A stretch of 64,000 nt of DNA from assembly GCF_050948175.1 (NCBI RefSeq), contig NW_027490091.1, positions 2,542,001-2,606,000 of the forward strand. The letters are read 5' to 3'. Shown in pieces: positions 1 to 15,634 of this stretch. The first letter of the stretch is position 1; the number at the start of each line of letters is the position of its first letter. The DNA is from Xylocopa sonorina. Lineage: Eukaryota; Arthropoda; Insecta; Hymenoptera; Apidae. The notes under the pieces are model-generated. The model was given only the letters and a program-made list of their open reading frames with translations, was not told the DNA's origin and did no database searches. The translations under genes were made by a program, and so were the position numbers.

Positions 1-3000
1 GACGATTTAAGAAGCATTAGAAATCTACTGCTTCGATACGTAGACATCTGCAAACACTATTTCCCAGCAAGTAACTGTCGCATTCACATTCGTTTGAATT
101 GTATGTGAGGTATACATGAAACTTCGTAATGAATATTACATATTATAATGAAACATAGATATGAGATGCGATATCGCGAATTAGCAACCTTTAGAAATCT
201 ATTGCTTCGATACGTAGCCACCTGCAAACGCTATTTCCTAGCAAAGAAGTGTCGCATTTACATTCATTTCAAGTGTATGCGAGGTATACATGACACTTCG
301 CAATGAATATTATATATTGTCATGAAACATAGAAATGCGATGCGATATCGCGATTCAAGAAGTATCAGAACACTACTTCTTCATTACGGAGACATCTGCA
401 AACGCTATTTCCTAGCAAGGAAGTGTCGTATTTACATTCTTTTGAAAGGAACACGAGGTATACATGACACTTCGCAGTGAATATTATATCTTGTCATGAA
501 ACGTAGATATGAGATGCGATATGACGATTTAAGAAGCATTAGAAAACAATCGTTTCGATACGTAGACATCTGCAAACGCTATTGCCTAGCAAGGAAGTGT
601 CGCATTTACATTCTTCTCAAGGGAATACGAGGTATACATGACACTTCGCAATGAATATTATATCTTATCATGAAACATAGAAATGAAATGCGATATCGCG
701 ATTTAAGAAGCATTAGAACTCTATTGCTTCCATACGTAGACATCTGCAAACGCTACTTCCTAGCAAGGAAGTGTCGCATTTACATTCATTTGATGTATAG
801 ACGAGATATACATAATACTGCACAAGGAATATTATATCTTATCATGAAACATAGAAATGAGATGCGATATGGCGATTTAAGAAGCATTAGAAATCTATTG
901 CTTCGATACGTAGACATCTGCGAACGCTATTTCCTAGCAAGGAAGTGTCGCATTTACATTCTTTTGAAAGGAACACGAGGTATACATGACACTTCGCAGT
1001 GAATATTATATCTTGTCATGAAACGTAGATATGAGATGCGATATGACGATTTAAGAAGCATTAGAAAACAATCGTTTCGATACGTAGACATCTGCAAACG
1101 CTATTGCCTAGCAAGGAAGTGTCGCATTTACATTCTTTTGAAGAGTGTGCGAGGTGTACATGACACTACGCAATGAATATTATAAACTATCATGAAACAT
1201 AGAAATGAGAAACGATGTCGCGTTTTGAGAAGCATTAGTGCACTAATGCTACGATACGTAGACATCTGCAAACGCTATTTCCTGGCTAGGAAGTGTCGCA
1301 TTTACATTCTTTTGAAGTGAATACTAGGTATACATATCACTTCGCAATGAATATTATATCTTATCATGAAACATAGAAATGAGATGCGATATGGCGATTT
1401 ATGAAGCATTAGATGTCTATTGCTTCGATACGTAGACATCTGCCAACGCTACTTCCTATCAAGGAAGTGTCGCATTTACATTCATTTGAAGTGTATGCGA
1501 GGTATACATGACACTTCGCAGTGAATATTATATATTGTCATGAAACATAGAAATGAGAAGCGATATGGCGATTTAAGAAGCATTAGATCCCTATTGCTTC
1601 GATACGTGGACATCTGCAAACGCTATTTCCTAGCAAGGTAGTGTCGCATTTACATTCTTTTGAAGTGAATACGAGGTATACATAACACATCGCAATGAAA
1701 ATTATATATTATCATGAAACATAGGAATGAGAAGCGATATCGCGTTTTGAGAAGCATTAGATCTCTAATGCCACGAAAAGTAGACATCTGCAAACGCTAT
1801 TTACTATCAGGGAAGTGTCGCAATTCCATTCATTTGAAGTATAGACGAGATATACATAGCACTGCACAACGGATATTATGTCTTATCATGAAACATAGAA
1901 ATGAGATGCGGTATGACGATTTAAGAAGACTTAGAACTCTATTGCTTCGATACGAAGACATCTGCAAACCATACTTTCTAGCAAGGAAGTGTCTCATTTA
2001 CATTCTTTTAAAACGAATAAGAGGTATACATGACACTTCGCAATGAATATTATATCTTATCATGAAACATAGACATGAGATGCGGTATGACGATTTAAGA
2101 AGCATCAGAACTCCACTGCTTCGATGCGCAGACATCTGCAAACGCTATTTCCTAGCAAGGAAGTGTCGCGTTTACATTCTTTTGAAAGGAATACGAGGAA
2201 TACATGACACTTCGCAATGAATATTATATCTTATCATGAAACATAGAAATGAGATCCGGTACTACGATTTATGAAGCACTAGAATTCTATTGCTTCGATA
2301 CGTAGACACCTGCAAACGCTATTTCCAAGCAAGGAAGTGTCATATTTACATTCTTTTGAAGTGAATACGAGGTATTCATAACACTGCACAATGAATATTA
2401 TATCTTATCATGAAACATAGAAATGAGATGCGATATCGCGATTTAAGAAGCTTTAGAACCCTATTGCTTCGATACGAAGACATCTGCAAACGCTACTTCC
2501 TATCAAGGAAGTGTCGCATTTACGTTCTTTTGAAACAAATACAAGGTATACATAACACTGCATTGTGAATATTATATCTTATCATGAAACATAGAAATGA
2601 GATGCGATATCGCGTTTTGAGAAGCATTAGAACTCTAATGCCACGATACGTAGACAACTGCACATGCTATTTCCTAGCAAGGAAGTGTCGCATTTACATC
2701 CATTTGAAGTACAGACGAGATATACATAACACTGCACAATGAATATTATATCTTATCATGAAACACAGAAATGAGATGCGATATGGCGATTTATGAAGCA
2801 TTAGATGTCTATTTCTTCGATACGTAGACATCTGCAAACGCTATTTCCTGGCAAGGAAGTGTCGCGTTTACATTCTTTTGAAGTGAATACGAGGTATACA
2901 TAACACTTCGCAATGAAAATTATATATTATCATGAAACATAGAAATGAGAAGCGATATAGCGTTTTATGAAGCATTAGAACTCTAATTGTACGATACGTA

Positions 3001-3456
3001 GACATCTGCAAACGCTATTTCGTAGCAACGACTTGTCGCATTTACATTCATTTGATGTATAGACGAGATATACATAACACTGCACAATGAATATTATATC
3101 TTATCATGAAACACAGAAATGATATGCGACATTGCGATTTAAGAAGCGTTAGAAGTCTATTGGTTCCATACGATGAAATCTGCAAACGCTACTTCCTAGC
3201 AAGGAAGTGTCGCATTTACATTCTTTTGTAAGGAATACGAGGTATACATGACACTTGGCAATGAATATTATATATTATCATGAAACATAGTAGTAATGCG
3301 AAGCGATATCGCGTATTGAGAAGCATTAGACCTCTAATGCCACGATACGTAGACATCTGCGAACGAAATTTCCCAGGTCGGAAGTGTCGCATTTACATTC
3401 ATTTGAAGTATAGACGAGATATACATGACACTTCGCAATGAATACTATATCTTATC

Positions 3457-4500
3457 ATGAAACATAGAAATGAAATGCGATATCGCGAATTAGAAAGTTT
3501 TAGAACTCTATTGCTTCGATACGTAGACATCTGCAAACGCTACTTCCTAGCAAGGAAGTATCGCGTGTACATTCTTTTGAAAGGAATACGAGGAATACAT
3601 GACACTTCGCAATGAATATTATATCTTATCATGTATCGTAGATATGAGATGCGATATGACGATTTAAGAAGCATTACAAATCTATTGGTTAGATACCTAG
3701 ACATCTGCAAACGCTACTTCCTAGCAAGGAAGTATCGCATTTACATTCTTTTGAAAGAAATACGAAGTATGCATGACACCTCGCAATGAATACTATATCT
3801 TATCATGAAACATAGAAATGAGATGCGATATGACGATTCAAGAAGCATTAGAACTCTATTGCTTCCATACGTAGTCATCTGCAAACGCTACTTCCTAACA
3901 AAGAAGTGACGCATTTACATTCTTTTGAAGTGAATATGAGGTATACATAACACTGCACAATGAATATTATATCTTATCATGAAACATAGAAATGAGATGC
4001 GATATCGCGAATTAGAAAGTTTTAGAACTCTATTGCTTCGATACGTAGACATCTGCAAACGCTACTTCCTAGCAAGGAAGTGTCGCGTGTACATTCTTTT
4101 GAAAGGAATACGAGGAATACATGACACTTCGCAATGAATATTATATCTTATCATGTATCGTAGATATGAGATGCGATATGACGATTTAAGAAGCATTACA
4201 AATCTATTGGTTAGATACCTAGACATCTGCAAACGCTACTTCCTAGCAAGGAAGTGTCGCATTTACATTCTTTTGAAAGAAATACGAAGTATGCATGACA
4301 CCTCGCAATGAATACTATATCTTATCATGAAACATAGAAATGAGATGCGATATGACGATTCAAGAAGCATTAGAACTCTATTGCTTCCATACGTAGTCAT
4401 CTGCAAACGCTACTTCCTAACAAAGAAGTGACGCATTTACATTCTTTTGAAGTGAATATGAGGTATACATAACACTGCACAATGAATATTATATCTTATC
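3457..4500 (+). repeat. Tandem duplication of a 3-monomer (522-bp) unit
   Basis: The two copies are 3457-3978 and 3979-4500. They share diagnostic variants in the same order: GAATTAGAAAGTTTTAG, then GAGGAATACATG with CATGTATCGTAG, then ATTACAAATCTATTGG, then GAAGTATGCATGACACC. Only a few substitutions separate them. A third unit starting at 4501 begins in the same way and then diverges. Confidence 0.85.
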
Positions 4501-7500
4501 ATGAAACATAGAAATGAGATGCGATATCGCGAATTAGAAAGTTTTAGAACTCTATTGCTTGGATACGTAGGCATCTGCAAACGCTATTTCCTAGCAAGGA
4601 AGTGTCGCATTTATATTCTTTTGAAGTGAATACGAGGTATTCATAACACTGCACAATGAATATGATATCTTATCATGAAACATAGAAATGTTATGCGATA
4701 TCGCGATTTAAGATGCATTAGAACACTATTTCTTCGATACGTAGACATCTGTAAACGCTACTTCCTAGCAAGTAAGTGTCGCGTTTACATTCTTTTGAAA
4801 GGAATACGAGGTATTCATGACACTTCGCAATGAATATTATATCTTATCATGAAACGTAGATATGAGATGCGATATGACGACATAAGAAGCATTAGAAAAC
4901 TATTGCTTCGATACCTAGATATCTGCAAACGCTACTTCCTAGCAAGGAAGTGTCGCATTTACATTCTTTTGAAAGTAATACGAGGTATACATGACACTAC
5001 GCAGTGAATATTATATGTTATCATGAAACATAGAAATGAGATGCGATATGACGATTTAAGAAGCATCGGAACTCTATTGCTTCCATACGTAGTCATCTGC
5101 AAACGCTACTTCTTAACAAGGAAGTGCCGCATTTACATTCTTTTGAAGTGAATACGAGGTGTACATAACACTCCACAATGAATATTATATATTATAATGA
5201 AACAAGGGAATGGGAGGCGATATCGCGTTTTGAGAAGCATTAGAACTCTATTGGTACGATACGTAGACATCTGCAAACGCTATTTCCTAGCAAAGAAGTG
5301 TCGCATTTGCATTCTTTTGAAGTGAATACGAGGTATACATAACACTCCACAATGAATATTATATCTTATCATGAAACATAGAAATGTGATGTAATATGGC
5401 GATTTAAGAAGCATTAGAACACTATTGCTTCGATACCTGGACATCTGCAAACCGTACTTCCTAGCAAGGAAGTGTCGCATTTACATTCTTTTGAAGTGAA
5501 TACGAGGTATACATAACACTGCACAATGAATACCATATCTTATCATGAAACGTAGAAATGTGATGCGATATGACGATTTAAGAAGCATTAGAACTCTATT
5601 GCTCCGATACGTAGACATCTGCAAACGCTATTTCCTAGCAAGGAAGTGTCGCATTTACATCCATTTGAAGTATAGACGAGATATACATAACACTGCACAA
5701 TGAATATTATATCTTATCATGAAACATAGAAATGAGATGCGATATGGCGATTTAAGAAGCATTAGAACTCTACTGCTTCGATACGTAAACATCTACAAAC
5801 GCTATTTCCTAGCAAGGAAGTGTTGCATTTACATTCATTTGAAGTATGGACGAGATATACATAACACTGCACAATGAATATTAAATCTTATCATGAAACA
5901 TAGAAATGAGATGCGATATCGCGATTTAAGAAGCATTAGAACTCTAATGCCACGAAACGTAGACATCAGCAAACGCTATTTACTAGCAAGGAAGTGTTGC
6001 ATTTACATCCATTTGAAGTATAGACGGGATATACATAACACTGCACAATGTATATTATATCTTATCATGAAACATAGAAACGAGATGCGATATGGCTATT
6101 TAAGAAGCATTAGAACTCTATTGCTTCGATACGTAGACATCTGCAAACGCTATTTCCTAGCAAGGAATTGTCGCATTTACATCCATTTGAAGTATAGACG
6201 AGATATACATGACACTGCACAATGAATATTATATCTTATCGTGAAACATAGAAATGAGATGCGATGTGGCGATTTAAGAAGCATTAGAAATCTATTGGTT
6301 CGATACGTAGACATCTGCAAACGCTACTTCCTAGCAAGGAAGTGTCGCATTTACATTCTTTTGAAGTGAATATGAGGTAAGCATAACACTGCACAATGAA
6401 TATTATATCTTATCATGAAACATAGAAATGAGATGCGATATCGCGATTTAAGAAGCATTAGAACTCTAATGCCACGAAACGTAGACATCAGCAAACGCTA
6501 TTTACTAGCAAGGAAGTGTTGCATTTACATCCATTTGAAGTATAGACGGGATATACATAACACTGCACAATGAACATTATATCTTATCATGAAACATAGA
6601 AACGAGATGCGATATGGCTATTTAAGAAGCATTAGAACTCTATTGCTTCGATACGTAGACATCTGCAAACGCTATTTCCTAGCAAGGAATTGTCGCATTT
6701 ACATCCATTTGAAGTATAGACGAGATATACATGACACTGCACAATGAATATTATATCTTATCGTGAAACATAGAAATGAGATGCGATGTGGCGATTTAAG
6801 AAGCATTACAAATCTATTGGTTAGATACCTAGACATCTGCAAACGCTACTTCCTAGCAAGGAAGTGTCGCATTTACATTCTTTTGAAAGAAATACGAAGT
6901 ATGCATGACACCTCGCAATGAATACTATATCTTATCATGAAACATAGAAATGAGATGCGATATGACGATTCAAGAAGCATTAGATCTCTATTGCTTCCAT
7001 ACGTAGTCATCTGCAAACGCTACTTCCTAACAAAGAAGTGACGCATTTACATTCTTTTGAAGTGAATATGAGGTATACATAACACTGCACAATGAATATT
7101 ATATCTTATCATGAAACATAGAAATGAGATGCGATATCGCGAATTAGAAAGTTTTAGAACTCTATTGCTTGGATACGTAGGCATCTGCAAACGCTATTTC
7201 CTAGCAAGGAAGTGTCGCATTTATATTCTTTTGAAGTGAATACGAGGTATTCATAACACTGCACAATGAATATGATATCTTATCATGAAACATAGAAATG
7301 TTATGCGATATCGCGATTTAAGATGCATTAGAACACTATTTCTTCGATACGTAGACATCTGTAAACGCTACTTCCTAGCAAGTAAGTGTCGCGTTTACAT
7401 TCTTTTGAAAGGAATACGAGGTATTCATGACACTTCGCAATGAATATTATATCTTATCATGAAACGTAGATATGAGATGCGATATGACGACATAAGAAGC

Positions 7501-9415
7501 ATTAGAAAACTATTGCTTCGATACCTAGATATCTGCAAACGCTACTTCCTAGCAAGGAAGTGTCGCATTTACATTCTTTTGAAAGTAATACGAGGTATAC
7601 ATGACACTACGCAGTGAATATTATATGTTATCATGAAACATAGAAATGAGATGCGATATGACGATTTAAGAAGCATCGGAACTCTATTGCTTCCATACGT
7701 AGTCATCTGCAAACGCTACTTCTTAACAAGGAAGTGCCGCATTTACATTCTTTTGAAGTGAATACGAGGTGTACATAACACTCCACAATGAATATTATAT
7801 ATTATAATGAAACAAGGGAATGGGAGGCGATATCGCGTTTTGAGAAGCATTAGAACTCTATTGGTACGATACGTAGACATCTGCAAACGCTATTTCCTAG
7901 CAAAGAAGTGTCGCATTTGCATTCTTTTGAAGTGAATACGAGGTATACATAACACTCCACAATGAATATTATATCTTATCATGAAACATAGAAATGTGAT
8001 GTAATATGGCGATTTAAGAAGCATTAGAACACTATTGCTTCGATACCTGGACATCTGCAAACCGTACTTCCTAGCAAGGAAGTGTCGCATTTACATTCTT
8101 TTGAAGTGAATACGAGGTATACATAACACTGCACAATGAATACCATATCTTATCATGAAACGTAGAAATGTGATGCGATATGACGATTTAAGAAGCATTA
8201 GAACTCTATTGCTCCGATACGTAGACATCTGCAAACGCTATTTCCTAGCAAGGAAGTGTCGCATTTACATCCATTTGAAGTATAGACGAGATATACATAA
8301 CACTGCACAATGAATATTATATCTTATCATGAAACATAGAAATGAGATGCGATATGGCGATTTAAGAAGCATTAGAACTCTACTGCTTCGATACGTAAAC
8401 ATCTACAAACGCTATTTCCTAGCAAGGAAGTGTTGCATTTACATTCATTTGAAGTATGGACGAGATATACATAACACTGCACAATGAATATTAAATCTTA
8501 TCATGAAACATAGAAATGAGATGCGATATCGCGATTTAAGAAGCATTAGAACTCTAATGCCACGAAACGTAGACATCAGCAAACGCTATTTACTAGCAAG
8601 GAAGTGTTGCATTTACATCCATTTGAAGTATAGACGGGATATACATAACACTGCACAATGTATATTATATCTTATCATGAAACATAGAAACGAGATGCGA
8701 TATGGCTATTTAAGAAGCATTAGAACTCTATTGCTTCGATACGTAGACATCTGCAAACGCTATTTCCTAGCAAGGAATTGTCGCATTTACATCCATTTGA
8801 AGTATAGACGAGATATACATGACACTGCACAATGAATATTATATCTTATCGTGAAACATAGAAATGAGATGCGATGTGGCGATTTAAGAAGCATTAGAAA
8901 TCTATTGGTTCGATACGTAGACATCTGCAAACGCTACTTCCTAGCAAGGAAGTGTCGCATTTACATTCTTTTGAAGTGAATATGAGGTAAGCATAACACT
9001 GCACAATGAATATTATATCTTATCATGAAACATAGAAATGAGATGCGATATCGCGATTTAAGAAGCATTAGAACTCTAATGCCACGAAACGTAGACATCA
9101 GCAAACGCTATTTACTAGCAAGGAAGTGTTGCATTTACATCCATTTGAAGTATAGACGGGATATACATAACACTGCACAATGAACATTATATCTTATCAT
9201 GAAACATAGAAACGAGATGCGATATGGCTATTTAAGAAGCATTAGAACTCTATTGCTTCGATACGTAGACATCTGCAAACGCTATTTCCTAGCAAGGAAT
9301 TGTCGCATTTACATCCATTTGAAGTATAGACGAGATATACATGACACTGCACAATGAATATTATATCTTATCGTGAAACATAGAAATGAGATGCGATGTG
9401 GCGATTTAAGAAGCA
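4196..9415 (+). repeat. Tandem duplication of a 15-monomer (2610-bp) higher-order unit
   Basis: Copy 1 runs from about 4196 to 6805 and copy 2 from about 6806 to 9415. All diagnostic variants recur exactly 2610 bp apart, for example ATTACAAATCTATTGG at 4195 and 6805, AACAAGGGAATGGGAGG near 5211 and 7821, and GATGTAATATGGC near 5389 and 7999. Very few differences were seen, such as AGAACTC against AGATCTC near 4373 and 6983. This is among the youngest-looking duplications in the window. The exact breakpoints are blurred by the underlying monomer similarity. Confidence 0.92.
5893..6936 (+). repeat. 3-monomer (522-bp) repeat nested inside the 15-monomer unit
   Basis: Monomers starting at 5893 and 6415 both carry CTAATGCCACGAAACG and ACATCAGCAAACGC, and are followed by the same GATATGGCTATTTAAG monomer and then by one with GCGATGTGGCG. 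The whole pattern recurs 2610 bp later at 8503 and 9025. The 522-bp duplication therefore came before the 2610-bp one. Confidence 0.8.
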
Positions 9416-10699
9416 TTAGAAATCTATTGGTTCGATACGTAGACATCTGCAAAAGCTACTTCCTAGCAAGGAAGTGTCGCATTTACATTCTTTTGAAACT
9501 AATACGAGGTACACATGACACTTCGCAATGAATATTATATCTTATCATGAGACATAGAAATGAGATGCGATATGGCGATATATGCAGCATTTGATGTCTA
9601 TTACTTCGATACGTAGACATCTGCAAACGCTATTTCCTAGCAAGAAATTGTAGCATTTACATTCTTTTGAAGTGAATAAGAGGTATACGTAACACTGCAC
9701 AATGAATACTATATCTTATCATGAATCATAGAAATGAGATGCGATATCGCGATTTAAGAAGCATTAGAACACTATTGCTTCGATACGTAGAAATCTGCAA
9801 ACGCTACTTCCCAGCAAGGAGGTGTCGCATTTACACTCTTTTGAAAGGAATATGAGGTATACGTGACACTTCGCAATGAATATTATATCCTATCATGAAA
9901 CATAGAAATGAGATGCGATATGATGATATAAGAAGCATTAGAATCCTATTGCTTCGATACGTAGACATCTGCAAACGCTACTTCCCAGCAAGGAAGTGTC
10001 GCATCTACATTCTTTTGAAAGGAATGCGAGGTATACATGACACTTCGCAATGAATATTATATCGCATTATGAAACATAGAAATGAGATGCGATATGACGA
10101 TTTAAGAAGCATTAGAATTCTATTGCTTCGACACGCAGACATCTGCAAACGCTATTTCCTAGCAAGGAAGATTCGCATTTACAATCACTTGTAGTGTATG
10201 CGAGGTATACATGACACTTCGCAGTGCGTATTATATATTATCATGAAACATAGAAATGAGAAGCGATATGGCGGTTTAAGAAGCATTAGATCCCTATTGC
10301 TTCGATACGTAGACATCTGCAAACGCTACTTCCTAGCAAGGAAGTGTCGCATTTACATTCTTTTGAAACGAATACGAGGTATACATGACACTTCGCAATG
10401 AATATTACATCTTATCATGAAACATAGAAATGAAATGCGATATCGCGATTTAAGAAGCATTAGAACTCTATTGCTTCCATACGTAGACATCTGCAAACAC
10501 TAATTCCTAGCAAGGAACTGTCGCATTCACATTCATTTGAAGTGTTTGCGAGGTATACATGACACTTCGCAATGAATATTATATATTATCATGAAACATA
10601 GATTTGAGATGCGATATCGCGAATTAGCAAGGTTTAGAAATCTATTTCTTCGATACGTAGACATCTGCCAACGCTATATCCTAGCAAGGAAGTGCCGCA

Positions 10700-12086
10700 T
10701 TTACATTCTTTTGAAAGGAATGCGAGGTATACATGACACTTCACAATGATTATTATGTCTTATCATGAAACGTAGATATGAGATGCGATATGAGAATATA
10801 AGAAGCATTACAATTTTATTGCTTCGATACATAGACATCTGCGAACGCTATTTGCTAGCAAGGAAGTGTCGCAATTACATTCATTTGAAGTGTATGCGAG
10901 GTATAAGTCACATTTCGCAATGAATATTATATCCTGTCACGAAACACAGAAATGAGATGCGATATCGCGGTTTAAGAAGCATTAGAACACTATTGCTTCA
11001 ATACGTGGACATCTGCAAACGCTACTTCCTAGCAAGGAAGTGTCGTGTTTACATTCCATTCAAGTGAATACTAGGTATACATGACACTGCACAATGAATA
11101 TTATATCTTATCATGAAACATAGAAATGAGCTGCGATATCGCGATTTAAGAAGCAGTAGAACACTACTGCTTCGATACGCAGACATCTGCAAACGCTATT
11201 TCCTAGCAAGGGAGTGTTGCATTTACATTCATTTGAAGTGAATACGAGGTATACATAACACTCCGCAATGATTATTATATCTTATCATGAAACGTAGATA
11301 TGAGATGCGATATGGCGATTTAAGAAGCATTAGATCCCTATTGCTTCGATACGTAGACATCTGCAAACGCTATTTCCTATCAAGGAAGTGTCGCATGTAT
11401 ATTCAGTTGAAGTATAGACGAGGTATACATGACACTTCGCAGTGAATATTATATATTATCACGAAACATAGAAATGAGAAGCGATATGGCGATTTAAGAA
11501 GCATTAGATCCCTATTGCTTCGATACGTAGACACCTGCAAACGCTACTTACTAGCAAGGAAGTGTCCCATTTACATTCTTTTGAAAGGAATGCGAGGTAT
11601 ACATGACACTTCACAATGATTATTATGTCTTATCATGAAACGTAGATATGAGATGCGATATGAGAATATAAGAAGCATTACAATTTTATTGCTTCGATAC
11701 ATAGACATCTGCGAACGCTATTTGCTAGCAAGGAAGTGTCGCAATTACATTCATTTGAAGTGTATGCGAGGTATAAGTCACATTTCGCAATGAATATTAT
11801 ATCTTGTCACGAAACACAGAAATGAGATGCGATATCGCCATTTAAGAAGCAGTAGAACACTACTGCTTCGATACGCAGACATCTGCAAACGCTATTTCCT
11901 AGCAAGGGAGTGTTGCATTTACATTCATTTGAAGTGAATACGAGGTATACATAACACTCCGCAATGATTATTATATCTTATCATGAAACGTAGATATGAG
12001 ATGCGATATGGCGATTTAAGAAGCATTAGATCCCTATTGCTTCGATACGTAGACATCTGCAAACGCTATTTCCTAGCAAGGGAGTG
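10700..12086 (+). repeat. Overlapping 5-monomer and 4-monomer higher-order duplications
   Basis: About 270 bp at 10700-10970 recurs at 11570-11840 (870 bp, 5 monomers), marked by CACAATGATTATTATG, GATATGAGAATATAAG and GAGGTATAAGTCACA. The segment 11140-11390 recurs at 11836-12086 (696 bp, 4 monomers), marked by AAGCAGTAGAACACTAC and CTCCGCAATGATTA. Two periods sharing one junction suggest a compound unequal exchange. Confidence 0.75.
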
Positions 12087-12156
12087 TTGCATTTACATTC
12101 ATTTGAAGTGTATGCGAGGTATACAAGACACTTCGCGGTGGATATTATATATTATC

Positions 12157-14420
12157 ATGAAACATAGAAATGAGAAGCGATATGGCGATTTAAGAAGCAT
12201 TAGATCCCTATTGCTTCGATACGTAGACATCTGCAAACGCTACTTCCTAGCAAGGAAGTGTCCCATTTACATTCTTTTGAAAGGAATACGAGGTATACAT
12301 GACACTTCGCAATGAATATTATGTCTTATCATGAAACGTAGATATGAGATGCGATATGAAAATATAAGAAGCATTACAATTTTATTGCTCGGTACGTAGA
12401 GATCTGCAAATGCTACTTCCTAGCAAGGAAGTGTCGCATTTACATTCTTCTCAAGTGAATACGAGGTATACATAACAGAGCCCAATAAATATTATGTCTT
12501 ATCATGAAACATAGAAATGAGATGCGATATGACGATTTCAGATGCATTAGAACACTTTGCTTCCATACGCAGACATCTGCAAACGCTATTTCCTAGCAAG
12601 GAATTGTCGCATTTACATTCATTTGAAGTGTATGCGAGGTATACATGACACTTCGCAGTGAATATTATATATTATCGTGAAACATTGAAATGAGAAGCGA
12701 TATGGCGATTTAAGAAGCATTAGATCCCTATTGCTTCGATACGTAGACATCTGCAAACGCTACTTCCTAGCAAGGAAGTGTCGCGTTTACATTCTTTTGA
12801 AAGGAATACGAGGTATACATGACACTTCGCAATGAATATTATATCTTATCATGAAACATAGAAATGCGATGCGATATCGCGGTTCAAGAATTGTCAGAAC
12901 TCTATTTCTTCGTTACGGAGACATCTGCAAACGCTATTTCCTAGCGAGGTATTGTCGCATTTACTTTCATTTGAAGTGAATACGAGGAGTACATAACACT
13001 GCACATTGAATATTATATCTTATCATGAAACATAGAAATGAGATGCGATATGACGATTTAAGAAGCATTAGAACACTATTGCTTCGATACGTAGACATCT
13101 GCAAACGCTATTTCCTAGCAAGGCAGTGTCGCATTTACATTCATTTGAAGTGTATGCGAGGTATACATGACACTTCGCAGTGAATATTATATATTATCAT
13201 GAAACATAGAAATGAGATGCGATATCGCGATTTAAGAAGCTTTAGAACTCTATTGCTTCGATACGTAGATATCTGCAAACACTAATTCCTAGCAAGGAAC
13301 TGTCGCATTCACATTCATTTGAAGTGTTTGCGAGGTATACATGACACTTCGCAATGAATATTATATCATATCACGAAACATAGAAATGCGATGCGATATC
13401 GCGATTCAAGAAGTATCAGAACACTATTTCTTCGTTACGGAGACATCTGCAAACGCTATTTCCTAGCAAGGTATTGTCGCATTTACATTCTTCTGAAGGG
13501 AATACGAGGCATACATGACACTTCGCAATGAATATTATATCTTATCATGAAACATAGAAATGAAATGCGATATGACGATTTAAGAAGCACTAGAAAACAA
13601 TCGTTTCGATACGTAGACATCTGCAAACGCTATTGCCTAGCAAGGATGTGTCGCATTTACATTCTTTTGAAGTGAATACGAAATATTCATAACACTGCAC
13701 AATGAATATTATATATTATCATGAAACATAGAAATGAGAAGCGATATGGCGATTTAAGAAGCATTAGATCCCTATTGCTTCGATACGTAGACATCTGCAA
13801 ACGCTACTTCCTAGCAAGGAAGTGTCCCATTTACATTCCTTTGAAAGGAATACGAGGTATACATGACACTTCGCAAAGAATATTATGTCTTATCATGAAA
13901 CGTAGATATGAGATGCGATATGAAAATATAAGAAGCATTACAATTTTATTGCTTCGGTACGTAGAGATCTACAAATGCTACTTCCTAGCAAGGAAGTGTC
14001 GCATTTACATTCTTTTCAAGTGAATACGAGGTATACATAACACTGCCCAATCAATATTATGTCTTATCATGAAACATAGAAATGAGATGCGATATGACGA
14101 TTTCAGAAGCATTAGAACACTATTGCTTCCATACGTAGACATCTGCAAACGCTATTTCCAAGCAAGGAATTGTCGCATTTACATTCATTTGAAGTGTATG
14201 CGAGGTATACATGACACTTCGCAGTGAATATTATATATTATCGTGAAACATTGAAATGAGAAGCGATATGGCGATTTAAGAAGCATTAGATCCCTATTGC
14301 TTCGATACGTAGACATCTGCAAACGCTACTTCCTAGCAAGGAAGTGTCGCGTTTACATTCTTTTGAAAGGAATACGAGGTATACATGACACTTCGCAATG
14401 AATATTATATCATATTACGA
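12157..14420 (+). repeat. 9-monomer-spaced duplication
   Basis: About four monomers at 12157-12855 recur at 13721-14420. Shared markers are AGTGTCCCATTTACATTC, GATATGAAAATATAAG, TACAATTTTATTG and TCGTGAAACATTGAAATG. The spacing is 1564 bp, two less than 9 x 174, because the first copy has lost one base near 12388 and one near 12555. Confidence 0.8.
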
Positions 14421-15634
14421 AACATAGAAATGCGATGCGATATCGCGATTCAAGAAGTATCAGAACACTATTTCTTCGTTACGGAGACATCTGCAAACGC
14501 TATTTCCCAGCAAGGTATTGTCGCATTTACTTTCTTTTGAAGTGAATACGTGGAGTACATAACACTGCACATTGAATATTATATCTTATCATGAAACATA
14601 GGAATGAGATGCGATACCGCTTTTTGAGAAGGATTAGAACTCTATTGCTTCGATACGTAGACATCTGCCAACGCTAGATCCCAGCAAGGAAGTGTCGCAT
14701 TTACATTCTTCTGAAGGGAATGCGAGGTATACATGACACTTCGCAATGAATATTATATCCTATCATGAAACATAGAAATGAGATGCGATATGACGATTTA
14801 AGAAGCATTAGAACACTATTGCTTCGATACGTAGACATCTGCAAACGCTATTTCCTAGCAAGGAAGTGTCGCATTTACATTCATTTGAAGTGTATGCGAG
14901 GTATACATGACACTTCGCAGTGAATATTATATATTATCATGAAACATAGGAATGCTAAGCGATATGGCGATTTAAGAAGCATGAGATCCCTATTGCTTCG
15001 ATACGTAGACATCTGCAAACGCTACTTCCTAGCAAGGAAGTGTCGCGTTTACATTCTTTTGAAAGGAATACGAGGTATACATGACACTTCGCAATGAATA
15101 TTATATCTTATCATGAAACATAGAAATGAAATGCGATATCGCGATTTAAGAAGCATTAGAACTCTATTGCTTCCATACGTAGACATCTGCAAACACTAAT
15201 TCCTAGCAAGGAACTGTCGCATTCACATTCATTTGAAGTGTTTGCGAGGTATACATGACACTTCGCAATGAATATTATATATTATCATGAAACATAGATT
15301 TGAGATGCGATATCGCGAATTAGCAAGGTTTAGAAATCTATTTCTTCGATACGTAGACATCTGCCAACGCCATTTCCTAGCAAGGAAGTGCCGCATTTAC
15401 ATTCTTTTGAAAGGAATGCGTGGTATACATGATAGTTCGCAATGAATATTATATCTTATCATGAATCATAGAAATGAGATGCGATATGACGATTTAAGAA
15501 GCATTAGATCTCTATTGCTTCAGTACGTAGATATCTGCTATCGCTACTTCCTAGCAAGGAAGTGTCGCATTTACAGTCTTTTCAAGTGAATACGAGGAAT
15601 ACGTTACACTGCACAATGAATATTATATCTTATC

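Noticed and set aside
5280..5480. Minus-strand open frames in the satellite (5280-5480, 7890-8090, 30117-30950, 59838-60047, 61403-61606)
   Set aside because: They are read-throughs of the opposite strand of the same monomers, with no domain and no conserved start.
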